Source: Serinus canaria
Taxonomy: Eukaryota; Chordata; Aves; Passeriformes; Fringillidae
NCBI RefSeq assembly: GCF_022539315.1
Contig: NC_066315.1
Span: 91,366,990 to 91,430,989 of the forward strand
Reading direction: 5' to 3'
DNA: 64,000 bases
Notes under the pieces: model-generated
Databases searched by the model: none
What the model saw: only the letters and a program-made list of their open reading frames with translations
What the model was told of the DNA's origin: nothing
Program-made: the position numbers and the translations under genes
In this document: positions 1 to 12,400 of the stretch, one piece after another
Layout: every line of letters begins with the position of its first letter
Position numbering within the stretch: the first letter of the stretch is position 1

Positions 1-649
1 AGGCTGATGGTTAGATTTATGACAGTTACATGCTCAAGTAATTTTGGCATGCATTCACTGGAGTTGGACCTGATTCTCCTGGGTTCTTGATGACCACTGA
101 CCCAGCTGCAGCAGTGCTCCAGTGCCTTTTCTCTTTTTAGGCAGGAGGTTGCACAGGTAAAGCTGAGCTGGGCTTGCCCATTCTGCTGAGGGGCACTTGA
201 GCTTTTACCTGGGAAAGCCAAGTACTTATCAAGATCCAACTTGTGTTTCAAATTGAGCCCTTCCACTCTGATCATCTGCATCTGTGTTTTTAACCATTTG
301 GTGCTCAACTTCCCACTCCCTTTAACACTTCTCCCAGCTTTTCCAGGAGAAGTTGTCAAAAATATTAGTGTTATCTCCTTAGGGAACAAAACCATTCCAA
401 ACAGTCTTCCACTGAACTTGAGTCCATTTCTGAGCCACAGTGTGGGTTACTGGATGCCTGTGGCATTTTAGGAACTTACATTAATTTCAGTCAATGTAAA
501 TATTTTGATAGCTGAAGGATGTGTTTGGGAACTCATTACAGGATTCTTGTATCTTGGTAGTGCAATTATTTTAATAATATAAAATTTGGGAGGGATTAAT
601 CTTTTAGATGCTGAAAGGAAATAAACCCTGGTGTTCTCAGTAAATGCTC
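1..649. other. Gene-free left flank
   Basis: I see no exon, repeat family or RNA gene here. In human the convergent neighbour beyond STX17 is ERP44. Its C-terminal coding sequence was looked for on the plus strand of the first 2 kb and not found, so at most a part of its 3'UTR or plain intergenic DNA is present. Confidence 0.4.
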
Positions 650-3210
650 CAACCAGTCTTGTAGGCAAAAACTTTTATTTTATCTGAAAGAATTATTTAT
701 ATCTTACAGTTCTTCTGAGTAACATGCCTAGCAATTTAATTGCTAGTTTGGTTACTCACATGCTGATGTTTCTTTGCATACGTAAATAATCCACCTATTT
801 TAAGATATCATAGCTTAAATAACAGTCTCCCACATCTAGTGTGTACACAATGATTTCAAATTGCTTCCACAAGGATGCAAGGGGGAAGAATAGTTTCTGT
901 AGTAGACATTTCATAAAATGAGTGCACACCAAGCTGAATTTGTATAAGCTGGGGCAGGAATTCAGTCTTATGAATTTAGATTGTCCTGGCATAATTCCAG
1001 CTTGGGGGGACAGGATGGAGTCCACAACATCACTGATGTGGCTGCTGTCATTTAAATGCACGAGGTTTCACAGCATACAGCAGGAAAGCAGAGAGCACAT
1101 TTGAAGATCATACAAAGAATCAACCAGTTTCTGATTAGGAACACTTTTTTTCTTAGTGTCTTCCTTTAAATGTAGAAAATAAATATCAAAGGAATGAACA
1201 GCCTTACTATGAAGTTGTTATAAGCTCATTAACCATGTTTGCATCCGAAGCAGATGCACTGAAAGGAAAGGGCTTTTTGCCTGTCAGAAGCAAATGAGCT
1301 GAATTACTCAGGTCATGTTTTGCACTCCAGCTGATTTTACCAGTGCAGGCACTGAGGCTTTAACACATGCAGTTTTTACAATGTCTGCAATTACTTGTGA
1401 AAACTATTCTTGCACACACTGTTTCCCTGAATCTCAGACCTACTTAAAATAGACATAATGCTCTCGCTGATAGCAATTTCAGTATTTTAAAAGTAATAAG
1501 GAAGCACTGCTTAGAAGAAGTTATTTGTGCTGTTACTAACAGTTGCTTACAATGTCTCTAGGCACAAAACCCCATCATCTGTCATTAGCAGACAGTGATT
1601 TCCAGTGATGATATCAAAGTACTGGTTATTGAAAGAGAGATCTTTCTATAGTACACTTCCCTGGACCCTCCCTGCTAGGGAGCCTTATCTCAATACTGAC
1701 TTCACTGTGCACCTAAGAAAACAACTCAAGCAGAGCTCAGGATGAATTGACCAATCTAAAAACTTCAAAAAGCAGCTTCTCAACCTCAATTTCTATTCCC
1801 CCTAACAGTAGCAGCAGTAGTGTGGGAAGTGTCCTGAAAGGATGGAGGTAGGACCATGTTCAGAACAGTAAATTATGTGACAATTGTACAATTATATTAC
1901 AATAACAACACATTAATACTTTTGCGTTTAACAATCAAAGCTCCAGAAGCAAAAGGCTTCTTAAAGAGGATAAGATAACAGGTGTCCACTACAAAAAGCA
2001 AGCAAAAGCACTGCCAGCATCTCACCCCATACAGGCTCCACAGTATGTCCCAAAATCTTGAAGAGGCTGAGCAGCTACACTGCAGTGTGGGTAGAAGCAG
2101 TTTTTGGCACTGGAGAGTAAAGCAAGAGTGCAGCTGCCCAAACAGGAGTGGTTTGTGCCGTAAGCTCTATCAGATTGACATTTCCGACCCCATCCCCACC
2201 TCTGGGGCTGCCAGCTGGGACTGCCAGCGTGAAGGGACCTCATGCCACCCCTGAGGGACAACAGCCCGTGGAGGGAGTGGGCCTGGCTGCAGCACTGCCC
2301 TCCAGAGAAGTTGTTCAGCTCTCCCACCAGGGCGCTCTGGGCTCCAGGAGAAGCAAAGGCAACATCTTGCAATAAGTGCTGCTTCCACATGTGAGGCTTC
2401 AGGTTCAGAATGCCAGACCTTGGCTCTTCATCCTGTATAGTGTTCTCAGGACAAGCCAAGGAGCAGAACAGCTATGGAAAATTATTACCTTCCAGTAGCA
2501 GAGCTGCAGCGTTGCTGCTTAGAGTGTTCAATTCACAACTACACTTTGAGCAAGGTGGGGAGCTTACAAATTAACTGCCTTGCCTGGAAAGGGGAGAAGC
2601 TGCTTCCAGTGCTGATGTGATATATACATAACTTTTTTCCACTTTGCTCACTCAACATTCTCACCTTTTCTTACAACAGCACACACTTCCCTGTGTATTA
2701 TTAAACAGAGTCAGTCATATCCTGGGGAATAACAGGAAGAGTTTGGGAATCCACATAAATTAAGGTAAATTTAAAATACTATGAGCGTGAAAGAATGATG
2801 GCATTTATTTCCTTTTCTTTGGAGCACTACAATAAAAGCTCCAGCTTCTCATGGCATTCATGGGAAAGCACTAGGATTTTCCAAGTATCTCTTTGCATTG
2901 TCTGCAAGACACTTTGTGCAAATTTGGCATGAAGCACCTGTCACCCATTATTACAGCTGTGAATATAGCTTACCTAAGAATTATGTAATTAAAAGTTATC
3001 CATATAATTTTCAAAGGACTGATATCACCTGAAAAGAGAATTGTGACTGTCTGAAAAGAGAAATTCTGACACAACTTTTTCAGCCCTCCCAAGGAACAGA
3101 ACTGTCATCAAAATTCACACAACTCAGCCTTGTATATAAAGCATAAGGCTGCAAGTCTGTCATTAGCTCAGCTACTACACTGTTATTCCTGGCCATAATG
3201 AATCTATACT
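650..3210 (-). other. STX17: STX17 3'UTR, extent uncertain
   Basis: Directly downstream of the STX17 stop no further coding sequence is seen on the minus strand. AATAAA (read on the minus strand) occurs at 2809-2804, which would give a 3'UTR of about 430 nt. A further AATAAA at 679-674 would give about 2.5 kb. Mammalian STX17 has a long 3'UTR, so the distal site is plausible. About 2140-2460 is noticeably more GC-rich than its surroundings, and short ORFs there are compositional. Neither end is proven without transcript data. Confidence 0.45.
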
Positions 3211-3450
3211 TCAGCTGGATTTTTTGGCACTTTGGTGAGAAAGCTCTGGACAGCTGGAAGAGACCTGCTCTATCATTTTTTGTTTTTTTCTTTGTATCAA
3301 TTTTCCACCTGTGAAGCCCAAAATCCCACCACCAAGTGCAGCTGCAATTCCTGCTACTTTGAAGCCTGCAAGGAGACCAATAGGACCCCCCACCACTCCA
3401 CCAATGACTGCACCTGCCACAGGCAGAGCTGCCAGCTTGTATTTTGCAGC
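3211..3450 (-). CDS. STX17: STX17 exon 8: transmembrane hairpin, C terminus and stop
   Basis: The exon begins after CCTTTACAG with AAKYKLAALPVAG and ends at TGA (3213-3211), giving 79 codons (223-301). Two glycine-zipper helices (about 229-251 and 255-275, with repeated GG and GxxxG steps) are split by K253. This is the hairpin needed for autophagosome targeting of syntaxin 17. The tail KLIQRKKQKMIEQV and the serine-rich end SSSCPELSHQSAKKSS close the protein. The exon continues into the 3'UTR. Confidence 0.97.
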   Translation of the reverse strand, partial: AAKYKLAALPVAGAVIGGVVGGPIGLLAGFKVAGIAAALGGGILGFTGGKLIQRKKQKMIEQVSSSCPELSHQSAKKSS

Positions 3451-6400
3451 CTGTAAAGGAAAGAAAAAAAATAGTTAGAATACTTGCCTGTGGCGATGTG
3501 CATTTTCCCCTCACTGCTCTTGGCAATGACATGAATGCTCAGTGATAAATAAACTTTACAAATTAGTATTTAAAAAAAGTATGACAGAACATGCTAACAC
3601 CAATTCAAAATCCTGTCTTGTGTGTGCAGTTGTGAACCAAGTCCTTTCACGTGGTTCTAGCTGCTGTGTACACTGGTCACCATCCTTAAATCAAATCAGA
3701 AACTGAGAAAATGCTCCGACTTTTCAGTGATGGGTCTGACTGCAGCTTTGGGGTTTATTTAGCAACTGACATGGAACAGGATGGAAATGACAGGTTATGA
3801 TCAGGCTCTTGTTTAATGTTTATGTGATTCTTGTGAGCCAGTCACTGACTACACTTGTCTTTGCAGGTAAAACAAAGTAACCATCCAAATAGTGTTTAAA
3901 ATGCCCCCCCAAAATTAAATAATTGTATTTTCTAGCAGCCTGGATGCGATAGAAAATTACAAGGGAGATTGATTTTTTTTTTCCTTGCTACCTGTGGGTC
4001 ATTTCTTCTTTATTTCCTTAATTGCTGGTTCCCTCAGCATTAAAGACGGCAGATCAATGGGGTTAATACAGAGGGTGGCTGGGAGGCAGAGCACCATTGA
4101 TTCACCAGCAGGAGCAGATCCCTACCTTCCCCAAGTTTTTGGTTCCCTCTTCAACATTCGCAGCAGCACTGTTGACATGGTCTTCAATCCTGTCAATCTT
4201 CTCCTGCTGGGACTAGATGCAAAGGAATTATGAGTGAGGGAACCTGCTGGGAAGCAGCAGTGAGCCAATACACACCATTTTAATGCCTGTAATCAGGGCC
4301 CCACAGCAGCTTTCATCTGCACCCGGCAGCCTTAGTGGTGCTCCATGATTAGCATCTGCTAAACTCTGCTGAAGCTACAGACTAACTTCAAAAAAATCTA
4401 AACTATTAAGTAATAATATGGGGTGGATATTAAACAATGTCTTGCTGCAGTTGGAGAAAACAACTCAAAATGATTTCTAAATCTTTTCTATAGACAGAGG
4501 AATTCACAGTCCAAAAGGAAAAATAATCCAAAGTAGCCTGTTTTGTTTCCTGCTGAGTCTCATGTTCAAAAAAATTCTACAAAGGGCATTTATAAGATCA
4601 GTACCAACTCCAATATACAAAGCTGCATCAAAAAATCTAAGAAGTATTTAATTATGACATTATAGAACAATGACTTCAGAAATAGTGACAGCACAGAAAA
4701 TATCCTTGATGTTGCTCTGTATTTTACTGTTTGATTTTACAAAAACATTCTATCCTTTCTCCAAATGCAGTCAGTCAGGTTCCCCTGCAGTCTCTCCCAG
4801 GAAACACTGGAGCAGAAGATAAAGGGGTCTGTGGGTTTGTTTGTTCTTATTCTAATCTGAGCACTACACAGGCTGTTTTATGTCACAAAATAATGAGATG
4901 GCTGATGTTCAGCTTAAAATAAAAGGCATTCTGAACTTTTTGCCTCTAAGTCAGAAACTGCTGAGTACACTAGCTCTGGTATTCTTCTACAATGCAGTCC
5001 ACCCACCTTAAATGCTTGCTATTACCTGTAATGATGGTTAAGTGCAAAATCCAGTAAGTCCTGGGAACAGGACCTCTTCCTTTACCCTTTAGAATACTGA
5101 ATGAACATTTTTGCAGTCCCTCTCTAGTCTAATGGTTCTTACTTGGGTTTTTTTGTATAGATGAAGCAGCACATATTTAGCAGAAAAGATAAAAGCTAGG
5201 TTCTTTATCCCTACTGACCCAATAGCAAGGAGATTAAAGAACTCTCCTAGGAGATGAGACTTGTGCATTTAAATTCCCTATGGCACAGGAAGAGTTAAAC
5301 ATTGGGAACCGACATTTTGGCAATGCATTGAGAGCAGAGAAGAGCATGATAACAGTGACGATTTTTCTAGCACTCCTGATTAAGTGAGAAAAGATACCTG
5401 ACAAACACACACCCAGTGCAGTAAGAGCTGTCATCACCATTACAATTAGAAATTGTAAAAACTAACAGGACCAGGGTAGAAGTCTGCAATCAGCACAGCA
5501 GAGCTTCTGCTAAGGTTCAGCTCATGGCCATGTGCCCTAGCAGGAACATCGTAGCTGCTCCACTGACAAGAATTTGGGAGCAACTCCCAGCACTAGTGCT
5601 GAAAGAGGAGACTGCTGCCTCCTCAAAGTGTCACCTTGGCAGAGCCTGAATCACAGGAGAGATACATCCTCAGCTTTTTCTGTCCCCACTCAACCCCTCC
5701 TAGGAGTTACCCTTGCACCCTGTTTCTGCGGGAGATGCTGTAGGACAGAATGCAGAATTAATACTTACACAGACTAAGAGAGAAAACTCAGTCACCAACT
5801 GGCTCAGCTCAACCAAGTCCTGCAAATAAAAAAAAATGTTATTCTGTGATAGTTGCTAAAACAAAGAGCACCAACATGGCAGGGAAGGAGTTCCAACATA
5901 CCCCTTCTAAACTTTCCCAGGACTCAGCTGCATTTTCTTCCTGAGGTATTTCCGGAAGGCGGGAGTAGATCTGGATCAAACTTTGGGAGCCATCCTTCAC
6001 TTCTGTGTTATATAAAGTTTCTGAATGAAAAACATGATGTTTATAAATAAATGCACTGAACCACGATGGCAGGTGGTGTGCAGAATTTCTCACTCCTGAA
6101 GTTTCTCAAGGGAAACCTGATACTTAAACTAATTCAAGCCAAGCAACAGCCCCAAAAAAGATCATATAGGGAGATGCCTTGCAGCACAACAGTTTCTTAA
6201 AAGGATGTTATTGACAAAGAAATAGATTCATTTCTATCAGCACATTTTCACAACAAGTCCTGAAATGATACTAAATTATACTCCTGAATTCAAGGTCATT
6301 TAATTCATTTTGTATCGACCAGGCAGAGAAAACTGGGCTTGGGACAAGAACTTTTCATTTACATATGACACATAAAAACGCTGTGCTCCCAAAACTGAAA

Positions 6401-9400
6401 AGACAGTTACTCATTTTATGATTGATTATCATGCTACTGGTTTGATTTTCAGCCACTGAGATCTAAAAGATGCTGAAGGAAAAAGCTTTCAAAGCAAAAG
6501 CAATGAAACCCAAGTAATGTGGTATCCAGCATTCCATGCTGGATCATTTGGGTAAATGGTACTGTGAGGATGGCAGACATTTGCAGCTCAGTGCTGTACA
6601 CAAGATATTCTCAAGCATATTCCTCCCTAAATCACCTGGACTGAATGCCAGTCAGAACCCACTCCAGAGCCACTGCAGATGTCATGGACATGCCTGTAAT
6701 TGTGGACAACAAACTTAGTGGCAATAAAGAAAAATAACAAAAAAGTATGGCTTGTCAATACAAGGACTGAGGAAGAGCTTGGGAGTCTGAAAGGCAGACT
6801 GGAGAAGGTGTACATGTAAACACAGTGCAAAGTCATCTCAATTCAAACAACTTCAGTTTCTGAAGGGAGATCACTCCTTCAGCAGGACACTGGTGTTTCC
6901 TTCCTTGGGAAGGCAGTCCCAAGAGAAAAGCTTATTATGGGGAAGGCTGGTTAGATACATCTAACAATACTAAAGTGTAAATATTGTATTAAAATCTTTA
7001 GATACAACGATTGTGCCAAGGTACGATAATAATATCATATAACTGTTACAACAACAGCTATGTCCAATGGAAAACAAATAAATATAATCATATTCATAAA
7101 AAAAATCAGTACATGCTTATTCATGGAATTAATTTAAGATAAAATAAAAATTATACATTTTCATAACATTTGTCCATTTCTCAACATTTTTATCCCAACA
7201 TCTCAAAATAGATGAAGGACCCAATCTTCCTACTCTCAGCTCAGTAGAAGTCTAACATGAATAAAATTGATATTTAGACATAATTCCTAAGCGGAGTAAC
7301 AAGAATGCACTAAGCAGTTTGGGGGCTTGACTTGGGCTTGTTTTTAAGTATTTCTACCCCTTTTCCTTTAAGAATCCAGACATGCAAGGCACTTCATGTT
7401 CTACAATCATCACCTGTGCTTCCAGAACATATTTTTGATTAATAACCTCAGATTAATTAAGGCTGCATACTCAATTCTAAAATATTCCTTTCCCCTTTTC
7501 AATATAATTAATTACATATCCAAACATATGCATTTTTTGAGAAAACTGTTCTGCCACATACTCTGACATTTATCACAGGTTTTGAGGATTTTATTTCATT
7601 TCAATCCTACACAATCCTATTTCAAAATCAAGTTTCTTCTGCCCAGAAATGTGTATTCTTCCCTAATCAACCACATGCAAGCTAAGTTGGTTAAAATTTA
7701 AGTATTCATAATTCAAAATCAAAATAAAAATCTCACTAAGCAAAGCTGCCTACTCCCAAGTCCTTGCTCTGGTCTGTTCCTAACAATCTCTGCTGACCTA
7801 CTGTAGAAAAGCATATCCTTCAAAGTGTTGTAAAACCAAGGTTTTGCATGACACACATTCCAAATAAATTAAAACTTTAGGTAGGTTTACATGTTATTAT
7901 TTTGTAGCAACTAAAAATCAGTGAGAAACAATTCCTCATGAAAATTTTTATTCACTTTAAAAAACTAAGGTAAAGAACAGGAAGGGTATGAGGTGGTCAC
8001 ATTTGGGCTGAAAGTATGAGTAAGAAATTTATATTCACTACTTCACTTTTTATCAAGTCTAACCAATTTTAATAGAATTGAGAATGGAAGTGACTCTACC
8101 AGTTCATTTATACAGCATCTCCACAGAAATACAATAATACAAAACACCTCTGCAGATTTCACAGAGGAGCCTTACACCTCATTACACTCGAGATAAAAAT
8201 CTAATGCTCTGTAAGATCCAATATGTTACTTAAAAGATTTCAGTAATTTTAAGAGTGGAGCCTCACCTTTTGTTAATATTTGTTTAATATGCAATTAAAT
8301 TCCATTTCTATTGGCCCTCAGTTGAGGATGGTGAATGGGGGAAGGGACTGTATCATATCACTGACATGCCTTCTAAATGGGAGATTTGAATTTGTAAACT
8401 CCTTCCTTCTCTACCAGATGGGAAGCAACATGCTACAAAGAACAGGCACGTATTGAACTTCCTTTGATTAAGATCAAGAGCCAAGATTTGCTTTCAGGAC
8501 TGCAGCCTCTAAGCACAAAAGAACATGCAATACACTGTGTCTGGGTTTGCAATTCAACAGGGCTGCTTGCACAGGCAGGCAAACTTGAAAAAAAACCTGT
8601 TTAATTGTATTTAGTTGTCTGCCTGTCTGTTTCACTTTAAATAGGGTGAATTATTTCCACATTCCTGAGCAGACTTGCAGATGCCTGTCATTCCAGTAAT
8701 ATTTTTTCCATTCTTCTCATCTCCATCATTCTGTGTCTCTGTAGTGCAAAGGTATTTCAGTTTTCAGAAATAGTATTGTTCTTTGAAATTAAACTCTAGT
8801 TCCCATTTGCTACCTATGTAATTGTGTAAAAAAGAGAAGCAGTAAGCCAGAACGAATCCTTTCCAATGAAACATTGGAATGTACTGAGAGCAACTGCAGA
8901 AAGGCACCAACAGAAGAGGTATCTTAAATTTAGTTCTGATCATAACAGAGAAGAGCACACAAAGAGACTGAAAGTAATAGCTAATATATATGAAGGGAAT
9001 CACTAAATATCGAAGACAATGAGCTCTCCACAAAAGAGATGCCAACAATTTGGGTAAAGTTATTAATAGAAATTATGTGGAAGAAGTTCCTAAAGGATAA
9101 AGGACTGCAGAACTCCTGGCAGACACTAAAAACAGGCTGTGCTGAAGATGACATCAAATTGTCCTGATGCAGAGGAAGAAGTTTAGGGCTTCAGCAAGAG
9201 CTCTTCAATGCCCTGGATGTCAAGAATTTGGCATACAATAGGAGTACAAGTTAAAATATAAGCATGGAAAGTTAATATCAGGAAGACCAGGACATAAATA
9301 TATTGCAACTACCAAGAGGCATTAATGGTAGCAAGGAAGTTCCTGTGAATGTTTTTGAAGTTAGAGGAAGACCAAGGATGTGGAAGTGCATTGCTAGACA

Positions 9401-12400
9401 AAAAGGTAGCTTTAAGCAGGTATTTGATGCAATTAATTTAAATAAAAAAGAAAGAGAAAGGCTGAAACATAAAGAGAACAGGTTAAAAATACTTGGATGA
9501 GCTAGGCCTGTTTAGGGTCTGAAGGTTTGATGAAATTCACTCTAGAGCATTTTTACAAAACAGCCTTTGAAATTTCAAGTGTATTTTTGAATAAGGTGGT
9601 CCCAGAGGACTGCAAGAGAAGAGACTTTGAAATCCATGAAGATATTAGAACAAACTACTGAGCAACTAACTACAACATGTTGAAGGTGTTGAAGAGGTCG
9701 AGATTTTTATGTCAGAAGCCAATTCAGTCTGTTCTACTGGCCTTGTAAAAGAAGTTTTTTACAATGGGGGTGGTGAAGCACTGGCACAGGCTGCCTAGAG
9801 AAGCTGTGGATGCCCCCATCCCTGGAAGACTTCAAGGCCAGGTTGGATCTGAGCATTCTGGTCTGTTGGAGGTGTCCCTGTCCATGGCAGGAAACTTGGA
9901 TCTAGATGATGGTTCAAGGGTCCCTTCTAACCCAAAGAGTTCTGTGACTATGTCTGATTTATCTTCATGTTCACAAGGTTTTCTGATACTATTGCACATG
10001 ACATTCTTGGAAGCAAGCCCGGTTGTCAATTCTCCTCTTCTTCCTGCTCAGCCACGAGGTTCACTGGCTTGTTAATCACACTTGAAAAGAGTTCTTGTAG
10101 TTCTGCATGCAGCAACAAGAATGGTCATGAAATCAAATCTGACAGCAGGTTCTTCTACACTGCTACTGACTGAGAATGCTCTTTCGATTTTAGGACACAT
10201 GAAATGCTCAAATCATTTTAAGTAATACTGCTACTGCAGCAATCAAACTAATTCCAGACATGGGAAGGGTTTAATCCTGATAGAACCAACCTTCTCACAG
10301 ATCATCAGGAGAAAGCACTAGCCAGCACCAGGGCATAACACAGACTTCTCCTGAAGACAGAATGGTAGAACAAAGATTGAAAGACATTTTATACAGAAAG
10401 GAGGGAAGACCAGCAAACATATCTGATTTCTAGCATGTCACAGTGTGTTTTCAAAATCTTTTATTTAAATGGATTTATACTCCTTTCTTGTCAGTTACCA
10501 AGTTAAAATGTTAAAATTCCTTACCTGGAATTTGCTTCTCTTTTTCCATATATTTCATCAATGCTGTATTACACTGTCTGTCATATAAAAATCTTCCTGG
10601 TATTTCTTCACTAATTCAATGAAAATGGCCAAAATGATTACTTGCACATGATTAAGTGATTTGCAGGGAAACAAAAGAAGCCAAGCTAATTTAAAACATA
10701 AATGAAAGTATTCTACTTCCTATGAACAGTCCACTATTTCAAGATCAAGGGGTCCAGGACCTTTGTCACAGAAGGCCATAAATATTTAATTTTTTAAGAT
10801 ATTTAAGCATTTTCTGCTTATCAAATTTCAGTCACAGGGCTGGTAAAAGTGTGGTGTAAGAAAAGAAATTTACTTCTTCATTAACAATACTCTTCAACTG
10901 AAATCTTATTTGTTTACTTCATTTATATCTGGTCAGAGAAATTGCATGCTGGATACAATGACAGAGATACAATAAATACAGAAAGTAAATTCTACTACCT
11001 TCTCCTAGAGTTGCAGATCTGGTTAAAGAGGCATCCTCCTGTCCTTTGAGTTGCCTTTTAAGTTCTTCTGCAGATTCAGAATGCAGCTGCAGGAAGTCCT
11101 TAATGGCAACTGAAGCTTCCTCTTTAATGGGATTTATCATTCTCTGCAGAACTGGGATGTCTTCCTGCCGGACTCGCAAACACAGCTTCTCCATCTCTCT
11201 CATATTGGCACGGAGTTGCTGCAAGAGTATTAGGAGTTATTTTGTAGCTTACTGTGTGAAAACACCAGACACCTCTAGTGCCTGGGAAGCACCTATCTTT
11301 ATAATCAAGGAAGAAACATTTTTGAAGCCATCACTACCACTATTTTGAATTTTCTGACTGCCATCTTTGTATTTTATCCACTTCTCCAAGTCAGTTTGTT
11401 TTATTCTGGGTTTCAATTAAAGTATTTAACTAATTAATTCATTGTGTAATCACTGACATTATTTCTGTTTCTCTGGTCAATTTAGGTCTTTGCCAAAATA
11501 TTTACACAAGCTGCAACAAGTTGCAATAATATCTGAGTAAAGTAAGTGAGTGCTTCTCAAAATTTGCTTTTTTAATAATAATAAGTGACTATGGTGATCA
11601 CAGGACCTCACAGTCATTCATAACCCCCGACTACTCCAAAACTTTCATTTGGTGAAGACAACTTCAGGAGCAAAGGAGAAGACTTACTTTTTTCTTTTAT
11701 TTTTTTTTTCAGCTGAATAACAAATATATTTGTTTGATTAGAATATCAAATTTAATAAAACATGTAAATACTTCTTTAGTTACAAGACTTCTGAGGAGAT
11801 ATAAACTGTTCACAACTAGCAAGAAGAGTACGTGTACAGGCCTTTCACATGAGATATATTTCTTTCTGCATTAAAAATAAAGGGGCTTTTCATTGCCCGG
11901 ACTTTAAAAATGCACACAAATTTTCTTTTCCTACAAATGAAAAGACAAATTTTACAGTTTAAATTACACCACTCACTATTTAGGACTGAGTTTTTATCTA
12001 ATTATATATTAAAAAAAAGACTAATAAAAATATATTCTCTGCATTACTTTACAGTGACACAATACATTCTATTCTTTGTTGCATTATTTACCAATTAATT
12101 TGAATACTCTTCTCACAACAGAGCAAGAGAATGGATTGACACCAATGAGTGGTTAGAAATAGAAAGGTTTTCTTCCAGAATACAAACCAGGTACAAATAA
12201 TGCCTTAGAGAGGTAAAACTGACTATCTGGAAAAGCAAGATCTAGATGGAACTAATTTTATTTATATACACTAGTGGAATTAATTGCTTTTAGTATTTAT
12301 GAAAAAAATATCAGAAAATATAATTAGAGAAGAAGGAAGGAAATTATTCAACAAGCTGTTGCACAAGCTTCCAAAGAAAGAACTATTGATTCGTTAAAAT

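Noticed and set aside
1..2000. C-terminal exon of ERP44 expected from human synteny
   Set aside because: No plus-strand frame matches its C-terminal residues, so the gene end must lie outside the window.
2022..2459. 145-codon minus-strand ORF below STX17
   Set aside because: It lies in the STX17 3'UTR in a GC-richer patch, with a plus-strand ORF of similar size over the same bases and no recognisable domain.
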